A DNA stretch of 64,000 bases from Enterobacter sp. RIT418. Lineage in GTDB: Bacteria > Pseudomonadota > Gammaproteobacteria > Enterobacterales > Enterobacteriaceae. The notes beneath the pieces are model-generated. The model did no database searches, was not told the DNA's origin, and saw only the letters and a program-made list of their open reading frames with translations. This document shows, in pieces, positions 41,901 to 57,182 of this stretch; position 1 is the first letter of the stretch, and the number at the start of each line of letters is the position of its first letter. The position numbers and the translations under genes are program-made. Where the stretch lies: positions 62,001-126,000 of the forward strand of contig NZ_QBJD02000008.1 in assembly GCF_003057745.1 (NCBI RefSeq), given 5' to 3'.

Positions 41901-42005
41901 TACCACCTCAGTTCAAGAGCAGGCCATAGTGTAGTGCGGGGAAGGGACGGGGTAAATAATGGGTTATTTAACAAATATTACATGCGTAACCAATAGATTT
42001 GGTGA

Positions 42006-42034
42006 ATAAAAAAGGGTGCCGAAGCACCCTTTTA
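42006..42034 (-). terminator. Terminator after cyoE
   Basis: AAGGGTGC at 42012-42019 and GCACCCTT at 42024-42031 flank a CGAA loop; on the minus strand the stem is followed by a run of T. It ends the cyoABCDE operon. Confidence 0.9.
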
Positions 42035-42049
42035 ATCACTTAACGTGGC

Positions 42050-42937
42050 TTACCAGACGTAAGTCAGCAGGCTATGTGAATCCGGTACCATAAAGTCGAC
42101 GGACATCATCACGCTCAGAGCGGTAATGGCGATGATAGAGAAGCCGAACAGCTTGCGCGCCCAGACCTTGTCATCTTCCACTTTGTAACCGCGCAGCGCC
42201 ATGCCGAGCCACCAGACGCTTACCGCAGCCGCGACGATGAGATATTTATATCCCGCGTAGCCGCCCAGCGAAAGCATCAGCGTTGCCACGGCAAAGGCGA
42301 TGATGTACAGCGTAATGTGGTTCTTGGCGACCGAAATGCCCTTCACGACCGGCAGCACCGGAATGTTCGCTGCCTGATAATCCTTGAAGCGGAAAATCGC
42401 GATGGCGTACGAGTGCGGCATCTGCCACAGGCTAAAGATAGCCAGCAGGATCAGCGCACCGCTGTCGAACTCGTTCGTGACGGCACAGTAGCCAATCACC
42501 GGCGGCGCAGCGCCGGAGAGAGAGCCAATCAGCGTGCCGTAGACGGAGTGGCGCTTCATATACAGGCTGTAAACGCCCACATAGACCACGAACCCCATCA
42601 CGGCGAGCCAGCAGGCCAGCGGATTAGCCCCGAACCACAGCAGCATAAAGCCAGCAATACCCAGCAAGGTGGCGTACACCAGCGAGACGGAAGGGGCGAT
42701 CAGGCCTTTCACCAGCACCCGATTTTTAGTCCTTTCCATCTTCTTGTCGATATCCATGTCGATGTAGTTGTTAAATACACAACCGGACGCAACAACCAGT
42801 GACACCCCAACCAGCGTGCATGCGAAGAGGGTGTAATCAATGCTGCCCTTCGAGGCCAGCAGGAACCCTCCGATCACGGAGATCAGGTTGCCAAAGATGA
42901 TGCCTGGTTTCGTTACTTGCAGGTATTGCTTAAACAT
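42050..42937 (-). CDS. cyoE: Protoheme IX farnesyltransferase CyoE
   Basis: CyoE adds a farnesyl group to protoheme to make heme O for the bo3 oxidase. The 295-residue membrane protein of the UbiA family shows the aspartate-rich motif [18 protein letters not shown] at about residues 54-71 and a second in [14 protein letters not shown]. Farnesyl diphosphate is supplied by IspA, encoded 6 kb away. It is the last gene of the cyo operon, 11 bases after cyoD. Confidence 0.97.
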   Translation of the reverse strand: MFKQYLQVTKPGIIFGNLISVIGGFLLASKGSIDYTLFACTLVGVSLVVASGCVFNNYIDMDIDKKMERTKNRVLVKGLIAPSVSLVYATLLGIAGFMLLWFGANPLACWLAVMGFVVYVGVYSLYMKRHSVYGTLIGSLSGAAPPVIGYCAVTNEFDSGALILLAIFSLWQMPHSYAIAIFRFKDYQAANIPVLPVVKGISVAKNHITLYIIAFAVATLMLSLGGYAGYKYLIVAAAVSVWWLGMALRGYKVEDDKVWARKLFGFSIIAITALSVMMSVDFMVPDSHSLLTYVW

Positions 42938-42948
42938 ACTCGCCGCTC

Positions 42949-43274
42949 TTAGTGAACCATCATGTTGTAGTTAAGGTTCCACATAATCCAGATGGAACCG
43001 ACTACCAGGATAGCGATGATAATCACGGTAAAGATAAAGGCGGTCATATTCCAGCCTTCATCGGACTTGGTGTTCATGTGCAGGAAGCAAACCAGATGCA
43101 CCAGAATCTGAATCACCGCCGTTACCAGGATTGCACCCAGGATAACCGGCTTAGACGCAGAACCGCTCATCACCATCCAGAACGGGATCACCGTGAGGAT
43201 GATCGACAGGATGAAACCTGTCATGTAGGTTTTTACGCTACCGTGGGAAGCGCCATGATCGTTTGAATGACTCA

Positions 43275-43275
<1 letters not shown>
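42949..43275 (-). CDS. cyoD: Cytochrome bo3 oxidase subunit IV CyoD
   Basis: CyoD is a small subunit that aids assembly of the cytochrome bo3 ubiquinol oxidase. The 108-residue product has three membrane helices and the conserved C-terminus [15 protein letters not shown]; it is one residue shorter than in E. coli near the N-terminus. Its ATG shares one base with the cyoC stop (TAATG), so translation is coupled. Confidence 0.96.
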
Positions 43276-46834
<3,559 letters not shown>

Positions 46835-47310
46835 TTAACGACCTCAATTCCACGGAGTCTGGTGGCGTTTAAAGTGTGGGGGCATTTTACGGGAAGGTTA
46901 CATTACTGTAAACATCATTAGGGCTGTGTCAGGAAGGTGTTACTGGGTTCTGCCGCACATGTCACAAGTGTTGCAAATTATGTCGATTTCTAAGACAGAG
47001 GCCGCATGGCGTGGGCATTATAACGAAAGGCGTTTTTAGCATACCCTAAACGGGGCAATTGGTATAACCATTATGAAATTTATACAAATAATTAACAATT
47101 AATTATCAATAAAAGGACAATTGAAAAACGAAAATTTAATCAGCTCGATGCTGAATCGTTTAATGAAAAATAGCGAACGCCCCGAGGCTCCAATAATTTC
47201 CGAAAGCTATCCCGCACAAAACAACAAATATATTTTCAGCGAGCGTCGGTTATTTCGCCGTTATAATTTCACTTCGTGATTACAACGGGAAATAACCGTT
47301 CGTCTTTTCT
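46835..47310 (-). promoter_or_regulatory. Regulatory region of the cyo operon
   Basis: These 476 bases hold no gene. On the minus strand a promoter-like pair CTGACA (46930-46925) and TACAGT (46908-46903), spacer 16, lies about 70 bases before the cyoA start. Farther up, ATAATTAA (47088-47095) and TTAATTAT (47099-47106) form a perfect 8-bp inverted repeat with a CAA centre in a very AT-rich stretch; its TTAATTA core resembles ArcA sites, and ArcA and FNR repress cyo in E. coli. The binding assignment is inference. Confidence 0.45.
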
Positions 47311-48786
47311 CTATGTCATATGCGTTTTACGCAATGACAGGAAATCCAGCAGGCCGCCGGTGACAATCCCCACGACAATCAGCAGGGCGCCCACATCAAG
47401 GAGAAGCGGTTCCACCGAAAGTGACAGCGCGGTGGAGGCGTTGATAATCAGCGCGATAAGCCAGAGTGCCAACGCCAGACAGCCGACCATCAGCAGACGC
47501 AGTGCGAACCGATAGGCGCTATGATATTCGGTACGTGGAATAAACTGTTCCGTGCGCTGGGTATATTCCAGCGTCTGGCGACAGACCAGCAGGAGTAAAA
47601 TCCCCGGTACGGCTGCCACGACGGAAAAGAGATAAAATGTCGGCCACCCGTGCGCTTCAACAAACCAGCCCGCAATCGGCCCGACATACACGCGGCCGAC
47701 GGCAGAAAGGGCCGAGAGCAGGGCAAACTGCGTGGCGGAAAATGATTTATTGCACAGCGTCATCAGCAGCGCGACGAACGCCGCCGTGCCCATACCGCCG
47801 CAGAGGTTTTCAAAGAATACCGCCGTGGCCATGCTGATCATATGCTTATCGGTAATCGACAGCAGCCAGTACCCAGCGTTTGAAACCCCCTGAAGGATGC
47901 CGAAGATCAGCAGCGCGCGGAACAGGGTAAGACGCTGCATCAGCACGCCGCCGTAGAGCGCGCCGAGGATGGTGGCAAACAGCCCCAGCGTTTTATTCAC
48001 CACCCCGACTTCTCCCGCATCAAACCCTACGCCGCGAATAAGGAAGGTGGTGGTCAGGCTCATGGCAAACGCGTCGCCGAGCTTATAAAGGACGATCAGC
48101 AGCAGGATTAGCCAGGCGTTGTTACGTCCGAAGAAGTCTCGAAGCGGCTCCGCAACCGCCTGCTCCAGCGTGCGGGGAACCGGTATTACGTCGCTCGGCT
48201 CAGGGGCGAAAAGGGTAGCGATAATGCAGGGAATAAGCAGGGCGGCCATCAGCCAGTACATACCCTGCCAGCCGAGATAGCGATCCGCCAGCCATAGCGC
48301 CAGCCCACCGGATACCAGCATCCCCAGGCGATAGCCCAGCACGCTGATCGCCGCACCGGCACCGCGCTCTTCGGCGGGAAGAACGTCCGTTTTCCAGGCG
48401 TCAAAAACGATATCCTGCGATGCGGAACAGAAGGCGATAACCACCGCAAGCGCAGCCATCCAGCGCAGCTGCGTCGAGGGCTCGAGGAAGCCCATCGCGG
48501 CAATCGACAGCAGCAATAGCACCTGCGTCATCACTAACCAACCGCGGCGCCGTCCTAAAAATGGCGGCGTGTAGCGGTCCATCACCGGTGACCAGAGGAA
48601 CTTAAAGACGTAGGCCTGGCCCACGAGCGAGAAGAAACCGATCGTTTTAAGATCGATGTTCTCGACGGTCATCCACGCCTGCAGCGTGCCGGAAGTGAGT
48701 GCGAGCGGTAAACCGGAGGCGAAGCCCAGGATCAGCAGAATAGCTGATTTGGGCTGCTGAAAAATTCGTAAGTAATTGCTGGGCAT
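47311..48786 (-). CDS. ampG: Muropeptide permease AmpG
   Basis: AmpG imports GlcNAc-anhydroMurNAc and its peptides from the periplasm for cell-wall recycling. In species with inducible chromosomal ampC this import supplies the signal for AmpR, so AmpG is needed for beta-lactamase induction. The 491-residue protein has about fourteen membrane segments and the conserved FLWSPVMDRYTPPFLGRRRGW loop. It matches E. coli AmpG in length. It is 46 bases after yajG, in the same direction, and probably shares its transcript. Confidence 0.97.
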   Translation of the reverse strand: MPSNYLRIFQQPKSAILLILGFASGLPLALTSGTLQAWMTVENIDLKTIGFFSLVGQAYVFKFLWSPVMDRYTPPFLGRRRGWLVMTQVLLLLSIAAMGFLEPSTQLRWMAALAVVIAFCSASQDIVFDAWKTDVLPAEERGAGAAISVLGYRLGMLVSGGLALWLADRYLGWQGMYWLMAALLIPCIIATLFAPEPSDVIPVPRTLEQAVAEPLRDFFGRNNAWLILLLIVLYKLGDAFAMSLTTTFLIRGVGFDAGEVGVVNKTLGLFATILGALYGGVLMQRLTLFRALLIFGILQGVSNAGYWLLSITDKHMISMATAVFFENLCGGMGTAAFVALLMTLCNKSFSATQFALLSALSAVGRVYVGPIAGWFVEAHGWPTFYLFSVVAAVPGILLLLVCRQTLEYTQRTEQFIPRTEYHSAYRFALRLLMVGCLALALWLIALIINASTALSLSVEPLLLDVGALLIVVGIVTGGLLDFLSLRKTHMT

Positions 48787-48832
48787 AGTCTTATAAGGCC
48801 GACCCGGCGTAATGACGGGTCAGCCGGCAGGA

Positions 48833-49411
48833 TTAACGCGCGTTTTGCTTGATGAAGTCGTGGATGCTGGTGTCCTGCGCCATGTCGGCGATGGTATCGG
48901 TCAGCACGCTGTTGACGGCGTCAGCAATGTTTTTGTTGGAGGCCTGGAAAGCGCCTTCAACGGAGTAGCTGGCGCGGTAGTTTTTGTTCATCTTGTTGCC
49001 GTTCTTCGCCGTAGCGATGATGGCGATGTCCGCTTTAGTAGAAATGTTATAGCGAACGTTACCCTGAGAGACGTCCGCATACAGGTTGTTCACGATAATC
49101 TGCAGATCAACCGCGCCGCTTGGCCCAATCATATAGCCGCGGGAGGTCATCTGTTTTTCCAGCACTTCCTGCAGCAGGAAACGCAGGTCGCGGGATGCGG
49201 TCAGGGTAACCTGCTGGTTGTCGCGGGTCACTTTTGCCAGCGCCTGATCCTGACGCTGGTCAGCGCCGTTAATGCTGACGGTAATGCCCATCAGGCTTGG
49301 GTCCTGCTGCGGCAGGGCAATTTTAGGTGAAACCTCAATGGTAGTTGGCGGGGTGGCGCAACCGGCGAGCATAAAAAGTGCTACCAACGGAAAGAAGAGT
49401 TTTTTTAACAT
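48833..49411 (-). CDS. yajG: YajG lipoprotein
   Basis: The 192-residue product has a lipoprotein signal peptide with lipobox LAGC and Cys18, and matches E. coli YajG, an outer-membrane-associated lipoprotein of unknown function. Start MLKKLFFPLVALF at 49411 is the conserved one; a longer frame upstream lacks conservation. It precedes ampG and may be co-transcribed with it, as in E. coli. Confidence 0.94.
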   Translation of the reverse strand: MLKKLFFPLVALFMLAGCATPPTTIEVSPKIALPQQDPSLMGITVSINGADQRQDQALAKVTRDNQQVTLTASRDLRFLLQEVLEKQMTSRGYMIGPSGAVDLQIIVNNLYADVSQGNVRYNISTKADIAIIATAKNGNKMNKNYRASYSVEGAFQASNKNIADAVNSVLTDTIADMAQDTSIHDFIKQNAR

Positions 49412-49716
49412 TTTCAGGTTCTCAACGAATCGTAAGCATTTACAGAGAATAATTGCCGCCATCATAACATCGCTAACGGCGAGGGGAAGTGGTCAACGCA
49501 TGTAAATTCATCGCCTTGTCCGAAAACTAACCGCCCTGGCGTTTTTCTCCGTCTGAATGACATGAAAGGCATGAGCCTTAGAGTGAACTTCATTCGTTTG
49601 AATGAGAAAATCAGACGAAAGCTAAATATTTGTTGTCGGAATGCAATGAAAACGGTAAAAGCGGCTAATATTTAAAGGGATGGGTGACATCCTGGCGTTG
49701 TCGGAGGAGTAATTTC
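49412..49716 (+). promoter_or_regulatory. yajG-bolA intergenic region
   Basis: About 305 bases between the divergent yajG and bolA genes contain no gene. In E. coli this region carries the bolA promoters, one of them a sigma-S 'gearbox' type. Here the part near 49600-49700 is AT-rich, but no promoter could be fixed with confidence. Confidence 0.4.
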
Positions 49717-50034
49717 ATGATGATACGTGAACAGATAGAAGAAAAATTAAGGGCAGCGTTCAACCCTGTGTTCCTCGAAGTCGTCGACGAAAGCTATCGT
49801 CATAACGTACCGGCAGGTTCTGAAAGCCACTTCAAAGTGGTTCTGGTCAGCGATCGCTTCATGGGAGAACGTTTCCTGAACCGCCATCGTCTGATCTACA
49901 GCACTCTGACGGAAGAACTCTCCACAACCGTACATGCGCTCGCATTGCATACCTATACCATTAAGGAATGGGAAGGGTTGCAGGATACGGTTTTCGCCTC
50001 CCCGCCATGCAGGGGTGCAGGCTCAATAGCCTGA
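49717..50034 (+). CDS. bolA: Morphogene regulator BolA
   Basis: BolA is a small protein induced in stationary phase that alters cell shape and, with monothiol glutaredoxin GrxD, binds an iron-sulfur cluster; it also acts as a transcription factor. The 105-residue protein is nearly identical to E. coli BolA, including His39-Phe region [12 protein letters not shown] and the C-terminal [14 protein letters not shown]. Two adjacent ATGs occur; the first, eight bases after GGAGGA, is preferred. Confidence 0.96.
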   Translation: MMIREQIEEKLRAAFNPVFLEVVDESYRHNVPAGSESHFKVVLVSDRFMGERFLNRHRLIYSTLTEELSTTVHALALHTYTIKEWEGLQDTVFASPPCRGAGSIA

Positions 50035-50090
50035 GAAATCGGATTTGCAACCGCCTGAGATTTTCCAGTATGTTGCATACAGATCATGTC

Positions 50091-50117
50091 AAAACGGCCT
50101 TATGGCCGTTTTGTTTT
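50091..50117 (+). terminator. Terminator after bolA
   Basis: AAAACGGCC at 50091-50099 and GGCCGTTTT at 50104-50112 with a TTAT loop, followed by a T-rich tail. Confidence 0.9.
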
Positions 50118-50205
50118 GTCTGAGTTTTGAACGTATGGTGCGTTTTTAAGGCCAAAAATAGCCTTAATTTGTGAAAAAAGCCGCAGCAACTGACCCCAAC
50201 CGTTC

Positions 50206-50234
50206 TCGACTCCCCTTAGTGATGCCGCTATAAT
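50206..50234 (+). promoter_or_regulatory. Candidate tig promoter
   Basis: TATAAT at 50229-50234 is a perfect -10 preceded at 17 bases by TCGACT, a moderate -35. It lies about 130 bases before the tig start, in the 330-base bolA-tig interval, which otherwise holds only the bolA terminator. Confidence 0.6.
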
Positions 50235-50355
50235 GCCGCGTCTTATTGAATGTCTTCGGCATGATTCTGGCGACAGGGAATGTGAATCTGCACTATGAGA
50301 GCATCCCGGTAAAACAGACAGATTCAGAGTTGACCGAGCACTGTGATTTTTTTGA

Positions 50356-51663
<1,308 letters not shown>

Positions 51664-51691
51664 TTTCGCCACAACGGTTTAAAGTTTGAAC

Positions 51692-51726
51692 AAAAAACCC
51701 GTTGCCCCGGCGACGGGTTTTTTTTA
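51692..51726 (+). terminator. Terminator after tig
   Basis: AAAAACCCGT (51693-51702) pairs with ACGGGTTTTT (51713-51722) around a GC-rich loop and runs into more T. It isolates tig from the clpPX promoter. Confidence 0.92.
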
Positions 51727-51797
51727 TCGCAGCAATAGCTCAGGAAGAGTGCTAAAACGCCCTTTCAGTGTTAGCGTAACACCAAAAGGTTGTTATG

Positions 51798-51826
51798 CTT
51801 GAAATAGGGCAATGTGAACCCCATAA
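51798..51826 (+). promoter_or_regulatory. Sigma-32 (heat-shock) promoter of clpPX
   Basis: CTTGAA at 51798-51803 and CCCCAT at 51819-51824, spacer 15, match the RpoH consensus CTTGAA / CCCCATNT very closely. The site is about 100 bases before the clpP start. Confidence 0.85.
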
Positions 51827-51921
51827 GTATGAAATCACGATGAATGAGACTGGCTGATAATCCGTCCATAAGGTTACAATCAGTACAGCAGGTGTTTTCA
51901 ATTTTGATCCAGGAGACGGAA

Positions 51922-52545
51922 ATGTCATACAGTGGCGAACGAGATAACTTTGCACCCCATATGGCTCTGGTGCCAATGGTTATTGAACAGACCTCACGCG
52001 GTGAGCGTTCTTTTGATATCTATTCCCGTCTGCTCAAGGAACGCGTTATCTTTTTGACTGGCCAGGTGGAAGACCACATGGCTAACCTGATCGTGGCGCA
52101 GATGCTGTTTCTGGAAGCGGAAAACCCGGAAAAAGACATTTACCTGTACATTAACTCGCCGGGCGGTGTGATTACGGCGGGCATGTCTATTTATGACACC
52201 ATGCAATTCATCAAGCCGGATGTGAGTACCATTTGTATGGGACAGGCGGCATCCATGGGCGCGTTCCTGCTGACCGCAGGCGCGAAGGGCAAGCGTTTCT
52301 GCCTGCCAAATTCCCGCGTGATGATTCACCAGCCGCTGGGTGGCTATCAGGGCCAGGCGACGGATATTGAAATCCACGCCCGTGAAATATTGAAAGTAAA
52401 ATCGCGCATGAATGAACTTATGGCGCAGCATACGGGTCAATCTCTCGAGCAGATCGAGCGCGATACCGAGCGCGATCGCTTCCTCTCTGCTTCCGAGGCA
52501 GTTGAGTACGGCTTAGTCGACTCCATTTTGACCCATCGTAATTGA
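51922..52545 (+). CDS. clpP: ATP-dependent Clp protease proteolytic subunit ClpP
   Basis: ClpP forms the two-ring, fourteen-subunit serine protease chamber used by ClpX and ClpA. The 207-residue precursor contains the triad Ser111 ([11 protein letters not shown]), His136 (MIHQPLGG) and Asp185, and the propeptide [14 protein letters not shown] that is removed autocatalytically. The ATG at 51922 follows AGGAGACGG; a longer in-frame start at 51844 overlaps the promoter leader. clpX follows after 127 bases. Confidence 0.98.
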   Translation: MSYSGERDNFAPHMALVPMVIEQTSRGERSFDIYSRLLKERVIFLTGQVEDHMANLIVAQMLFLEAENPEKDIYLYINSPGGVITAGMSIYDTMQFIKPDVSTICMGQAASMGAFLLTAGAKGKRFCLPNSRVMIHQPLGGYQGQATDIEIHAREILKVKSRMNELMAQHTGQSLEQIERDTERDRFLSASEAVEYGLVDSILTHRN

Positions 52546-52672
52546 TGCCCGCGACGCGAGTGGGCCGCTATACTAAGGTAGGGCGGCATTGTGCTTAATG
52601 GCAGCTTGCGTCTGAAAATGGCATTTGCGTCGTCATGTGCGGCACAAAGAACTTAAAAAGAGGTTTGGACTC

Positions 52673-53947
52673 ATGACAGATAAACGCAAAGATGGTTCGG
52701 GCAAACTGCTGTACTGCTCTTTTTGCGGCAAAAGCCAGCATGAAGTGCGTAAACTGATTGCCGGGCCGTCCGTGTATATCTGCGACGAATGTGTTGATTT
52801 ATGTAACGACATCATTCGCGAAGAGATTAAAGAAGTCGCACCGCACCGTGAACGCAGCGCGCTGCCCACCCCGCATGAAATTCGTCATCACCTCGATGAC
52901 TACGTCATCGGTCAGGAGCAGGCGAAAAAGGTGCTGGCTGTGGCGGTGTACAACCACTACAAACGCCTGCGCAATGGCGATACCAGCAATGGCGTAGAAC
53001 TGGGTAAAAGTAACATTCTGCTGATCGGGCCTACGGGTTCCGGTAAAACGCTGCTGGCTGAAACGCTGGCGCGCCTGCTGGACGTTCCCTTCACTATGGC
53101 AGATGCCACCACGCTGACCGAAGCAGGCTATGTGGGTGAAGACGTTGAGAACATTATCCAGAAGCTGCTGCAGAAATGTGATTACGACGTGCAGAAAGCC
53201 CAGCGCGGGATCGTCTACATCGATGAGATTGATAAAATCTCCCGTAAGTCCGACAACCCGTCCATCACCCGTGACGTGTCGGGCGAAGGCGTGCAGCAGG
53301 CGCTGCTGAAGCTGATCGAAGGTACGGTTGCGGCCGTTCCACCGCAGGGCGGACGTAAGCATCCTCAGCAGGAGTTCCTGCAGGTAGATACCTCCAAGAT
53401 CCTGTTTATCTGCGGCGGTGCTTTCGCTGGCCTGGACAAAGTGATCTCTCACCGTGTTGAAACCGGCTCCGGCATAGGTTTTGGCGCGACGGTGAAATCA
53501 ACGTCTGAAAAGCCGAACGAAGGCGAACTGCTGTCGCAGGTGGAACCAGAGGACCTGATTAAGTTTGGTCTGATCCCTGAGTTCATCGGCCGTCTGCCGG
53601 TTGTTGCGACGCTGAACGAACTGAGCGAAGACGCCCTGATTCAGATCCTGAAAGAGCCGAAAAACGCGCTGACCAAGCAGTATCAGGCGCTGTTCAATCT
53701 TGAAGGCGTGGATCTTGAGTTCCGCGACGAAGCGCTGGATGCGATCGCCAAAAAAGCGATGGCGCGTAAAACCGGTGCCCGTGGCCTGCGTTCTATCGTT
53801 GAAGCGGCGCTGCTCGATACCATGTACGACCTTCCTTCCATGGAAGACGTCGAGAAAGTGGTTATTGACGAATCCGTCATCGGCGGTCAAACAAAACCGC
53901 TGCTGATTTACGGCAAGCCGGAAGCACAGCAGGCATCTGGCGAATAA
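52673..53947 (+). CDS. clpX: ATP-dependent unfoldase ClpX
   Basis: ClpX unfolds tagged proteins and feeds them to ClpP. The 424-residue protein has an N-terminal zinc-binding domain with CSFC and CDEC pairs (Cys15, 18, 37, 40), Walker A GPTGSGKT at about 119-126, pore loop GYVGED, Walker [10 protein letters not shown] and the IGF loop [10 protein letters not shown] that docks ClpP. Relative to E. coli the segment after that loop is slightly altered ([13 protein letters not shown]). The ATG at 52673 gives the family length. Confidence 0.98.
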   Translation: MTDKRKDGSGKLLYCSFCGKSQHEVRKLIAGPSVYICDECVDLCNDIIREEIKEVAPHRERSALPTPHEIRHHLDDYVIGQEQAKKVLAVAVYNHYKRLRNGDTSNGVELGKSNILLIGPTGSGKTLLAETLARLLDVPFTMADATTLTEAGYVGEDVENIIQKLLQKCDYDVQKAQRGIVYIDEIDKISRKSDNPSITRDVSGEGVQQALLKLIEGTVAAVPPQGGRKHPQQEFLQVDTSKILFICGGAFAGLDKVISHRVETGSGIGFGATVKSTSEKPNEGELLSQVEPEDLIKFGLIPEFIGRLPVVATLNELSEDALIQILKEPKNALTKQYQALFNLEGVDLEFRDEALDAIAKKAMARKTGARGLRSIVEAALLDTMYDLPSMEDVEKVVIDESVIGGQTKPLLIYGKPEAQQASGE

Positions 53948-53976
53948 TTCGCCAAATCATACAAGCAGTTAATCAA

Positions 53977-54010
53977 AAAGGGGGGATTTTATCTCCCCTT
54001 TACTTTTTCC
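53977..54010 (+). terminator. Terminator after clpX
   Basis: AAAGGGGGGA at 53977-53986 pairs with TCTCCCCTTT at 54092-minus-100 register, that is 53992-54001, with one G-T pair, followed by TTTTTCC. Confidence 0.75.
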
Positions 54011-54020
54011 TGATTCATAG

Positions 54021-54049
54021 CGTTGAATGTGTGGAATACATCCCCATAT
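54021..54049 (+). promoter_or_regulatory. Sigma-32 (heat-shock) promoter of lon
   Basis: CGTTGAA at 54021-54027 and CCCCATAT at 54042-54049, spacer 14, match the RpoH consensus and correspond to the E. coli lon heat-shock promoter. The lon start lies 83 bases further on. Confidence 0.85.
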
Positions 54050-54131
54050 ACTGGACTACATGTTAATGGTTGTGCGAGGCACAGTCGCATGACCAGTTTA
54101 CCTGGCGGACACTAAACTAAGAGAGAGCTCT

Positions 54132-56486
54132 ATGAATCCTGAGCGTTCTGAACGCATTGAAATCCCCGTATTGCCGTTGCGCGATGTGGTGGTTTATCCG
54201 CACATGGTCATACCCTTATTTGTAGGGCGGGAAAAATCTATCCGTTGCCTTGAAGCCGCCATGGATCATGATAAAAAAATCATGTTGGTTGCGCAGAAAG
54301 AAGCATCAACGGATGAGCCGGGTGTAAACGATCTTTTCACCGTCGGGACCGTGGCCTCTATTTTGCAGATGTTGAAGCTGCCGGACGGCACCGTGAAGGT
54401 GCTGGTCGAAGGCTTGCAGCGTGCGCGTATTACCACTCTGTCTGACAATGGCGAGCACTTCTCTGCAAAGGCAGAGTATCTTGATTCGCCTGAGCTTGAC
54501 GAGCGCGAGCAGGAAGTGCTGGTTCGCACCGCGATTAGCCAGTTTGAAGGCTATATCAAGCTGAACAAAAAAATCCCACCAGAAGTGCTAACGTCGCTGA
54601 ACAGCATCGACGATCCTGCACGCCTGGCTGACACCATCGCGGCGCATATGCCGCTCAAGCTCGCGGACAAACAGTCCGTGCTGGAAATGTCCGACGTGAA
54701 CGAGCGTCTGGAATATCTGATGGCGATGATGGAGTCTGAAATCGATCTGCTGCAGGTTGAGAAGCGCATTCGCAACCGCGTGAAAAAGCAGATGGAAAAA
54801 TCACAGCGTGAGTACTATCTGAACGAGCAGATGAAGGCCATTCAGAAAGAGCTCGGCGAGATGGACGACGCGCCGGATGAAAACGAAGCGCTGAAGCGCA
54901 AGATCGACGCGGCGAAAATGCCGAAAGAGGCAAAAGAGAAAGCGGAAGCCGAGCTGCAGAAGCTGAAAATGATGTCTCCTATGTCGGCTGAAGCGACCGT
55001 CGTGCGCGGCTACATTGAGTGGATGGTTCAGGTTCCGTGGAACGCCCGCAGCAAGGTCAAAAAAGACCTGCGTCAGGCCCAGGAAATTCTCGACACCGAC
55101 CACTACGGCCTTGAGCGCGTGAAAGACCGCATTCTTGAGTACCTTGCGGTACAAAGCCGTGTGAACAAAATTAAAGGGCCAATCCTGTGTCTGGTTGGGC
55201 CTCCAGGGGTGGGTAAAACCTCTCTGGGCCAGTCCATCGCGAAAGCGACCGGACGTAAGTACATCCGTATGGCGCTGGGCGGCGTTCGCGATGAGGCGGA
55301 AATCCGCGGTCACCGTCGGACCTACATCGGCTCTATGCCGGGTAAACTGATCCAGAAAATGGCAAAAGTGGGCGTTAAAAACCCGCTGTTCCTGCTGGAT
55401 GAGATCGACAAAATGTCTTCCGACATGCGTGGCGATCCGGCGTCGGCTCTGCTGGAAGTGCTTGATCCAGAACAGAACGTGGCGTTCAGCGATCACTATC
55501 TGGAAGTTGACTACGATCTGAGCGACGTCATGTTCGTGGCAACCTCCAACTCCATGAACATTCCGGCCCCGCTGCTGGATCGTATGGAAGTGATTCGCCT
55601 CTCCGGCTATACCGAAGACGAGAAGCTGAACATCGCCAAGCAGCACCTGCTGCCGAAGCAGATTGAGCGTAACGCGTTGAAGGCCAGCGAGCTGACCGTT
55701 GAAGACAGCGCGATTGTGGGCATCATTCGCTACTACACCCGTGAAGCGGGCGTGCGTAGCCTTGAGCGTGAGATCTCTAAACTGTGCCGCAAGGCGGTTA
55801 AACAGCTGCTGCTGGATAAGAGCCTGAAGCACATTGTGATCAACGGTGAAAACCTGCATGCCTACCTGGGCGTTCAGCGCTTTGACTATGGCCGTGCGGA
55901 CAACGAAAACCGCGTTGGCCAGGTGACCGGCCTGGCGTGGACGGAAGTGGGCGGCGATCTGCTGACCATTGAAACCGCCTGCGTTCCGGGTAAAGGCAAG
56001 CTTACCTACACCGGCTCGTTGGGTGAGGTGATGCAGGAGTCCATCCAGGCGGCATTGACCGTGGTGCGCGCGCGCGCGGAAAAACTGGGTATCAACCCTG
56101 ATTTCTACGAAAAACGCGACATCCACGTTCACGTACCGGAAGGTGCAACGCCGAAGGACGGCCCAAGCGCAGGTATTGCGATGTGTACCGCACTGGTCTC
56201 ATGCCTGACGGGGAACCCGGTTCGCGCCGACGTGGCGATGACTGGGGAAATTACCCTGCGTGGTCAGGTTCTGCCTATCGGTGGTTTGAAAGAGAAGCTG
56301 CTGGCGGCGCATCGCGGCGGAATTAAAACCGTGCTGATCCCAGACGAAAACAAACGCGATCTGGAAGAGATTCCTGACAACGTGATTGCCGATCTGCAGA
56401 TCCATCCTGTGAAGCGGATTGAGGAAGTTCTCAGTCTCGCGCTGCAGAATGAGCCGTCTGGAATGCAGGTTGTAACCGCAAAATAG
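54132..56486 (+). CDS. lon: ATP-dependent protease Lon
   Basis: Lon degrades misfolded proteins and regulators such as SulA and RcsA. The 784-residue protein has the N-terminal substrate domain, coiled-coil region, AAA module with Walker [10 protein letters not shown] near 356 and Walker [10 protein letters not shown], and the C-terminal protease domain with catalytic Ser679 (DGPSAGIAM) and Lys722 (GGLKEKLLA). The start follows AAGAGAGAGC. Length equals E. coli Lon. Confidence 0.98.
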   Translation: MNPERSERIEIPVLPLRDVVVYPHMVIPLFVGREKSIRCLEAAMDHDKKIMLVAQKEASTDEPGVNDLFTVGTVASILQMLKLPDGTVKVLVEGLQRARITTLSDNGEHFSAKAEYLDSPELDEREQEVLVRTAISQFEGYIKLNKKIPPEVLTSLNSIDDPARLADTIAAHMPLKLADKQSVLEMSDVNERLEYLMAMMESEIDLLQVEKRIRNRVKKQMEKSQREYYLNEQMKAIQKELGEMDDAPDENEALKRKIDAAKMPKEAKEKAEAELQKLKMMSPMSAEATVVRGYIEWMVQVPWNARSKVKKDLRQAQEILDTDHYGLERVKDRILEYLAVQSRVNKIKGPILCLVGPPGVGKTSLGQSIAKATGRKYIRMALGGVRDEAEIRGHRRTYIGSMPGKLIQKMAKVGVKNPLFLLDEIDKMSSDMRGDPASALLEVLDPEQNVAFSDHYLEVDYDLSDVMFVATSNSMNIPAPLLDRMEVIRLSGYTEDEKLNIAKQHLLPKQIERNALKASELTVEDSAIVGIIRYYTREAGVRSLEREISKLCRKAVKQLLLDKSLKHIVINGENLHAYLGVQRFDYGRADNENRVGQVTGLAWTEVGGDLLTIETACVPGKGKLTYTGSLGEVMQESIQAALTVVRARAEKLGINPDFYEKRDIHVHVPEGATPKDGPSAGIAMCTALVSCLTGNPVRADVAMTGEITLRGQVLPIGGLKEKLLAAHRGGIKTVLIPDENKRDLEEIPDNVIADLQIHPVKRIEEVLSLALQNEPSGMQVVTAK

Positions 56487-56518
56487 TGACCTCGCGCAAA
56501 GAGCGTCAATAAAAACAG

Positions 56519-56555
56519 GGCTGGTAAGTGATTTCGTACTTGCCAGCCTTTTTTT
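56519..56555 (+). terminator. Terminator after lon
   Basis: GGCTGGTAAGT at 56519-56529 pairs with ACTTGCCAGCC at 56538-56548 (one G-T pair), followed by seven T. Confidence 0.92.
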
Positions 56556-56697
56556 GTATAGCTAATTTAGATTGCTGATTGGGCCAGCCATCAACAACGG
56601 GTGTTGTAAGCTCATGGCAGGCCTGATATAACTGCTGCGCGGTCGCGTTGTGAAGGATTCAGGCGCGATATAAATTATAAAAGAGAGGAAGAGAACA

Positions 56698-56970
56698 GTG
56701 AATAAATCTCAACTGATTGACAAAATTGCTGCGGGTGCTGATATTTCTAAAGCTGCAGCTGGACGTGCGTTAGATGCTTTAATTGCTTCTGTTACTGAAT
56801 CTCTGCAAGCTGGGGATGACGTTGCGCTGGTAGGTTTCGGTACTTTTGCTGTTAAAGAGCGTGCTGCCCGTACTGGCCGTAACCCTCAGACCGGTAAAGA
56901 GATCACCATTGCTGCTGCTAAAGTTCCTGGCTTCCGTGCCGGTAAAGCGCTGAAAGACGCAGTAAACTGA
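56698..56970 (+). CDS. hupB: DNA-binding protein HU-beta
   Basis: HU-beta is one of the two subunits of the abundant nucleoid protein HU, which bends DNA without sequence preference. The 90-residue protein shows the beta-arm [27 protein letters not shown] with the intercalating proline. The start is GTG at 56698 after AGAGAGGAAGAG. Own promoter region (56556-56697) and terminator make it a separate unit between lon and ppiD. Confidence 0.98.
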   Translation: MNKSQLIDKIAAGADISKAAAGRALDALIASVTESLQAGDDVALVGFGTFAVKERAARTGRNPQTGKEITIAAAKVPGFRAGKALKDAVN

Positions 56971-57003
56971 TTGCTTTCTCGCTTCAGGGAAGCCGAAAAG
57001 TAC

Positions 57004-57033
57004 AAGGGCGCATCATTTGATGTGCCTTTTTTG
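57004..57033 (+). terminator. Terminator after hupB
   Basis: GCGCATCA (57008-57015) pairs with TGATGTGC (57018-57025), including one G-T pair, followed by CTTTTTT. Confidence 0.8.
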
Positions 57034-57182
57034 TATGTCCAGACCTGATTTATACGAGTTTATGCGAGTTGTGGGCTGACAATCACCCTGGTTTCTTGTC
57101 ACAATACGCCTTTACGCGCGACGGTCAGGATTCTCCGTGAGCGTCAGGTAACCAGTCACATACAGCGGAGTGTAGTTACACC

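Noticed and set aside
53948..54131. Small RNA SraA between clpX and lon
   Set aside because: E. coli has a reported small RNA in this interval, but I could not recognise its sequence here, so it was not annotated.
54801..56132. Antisense frame of 443 codons across lon
   Set aside because: It is opposite the essential AAA and protease domains of Lon and shows no domain of its own.
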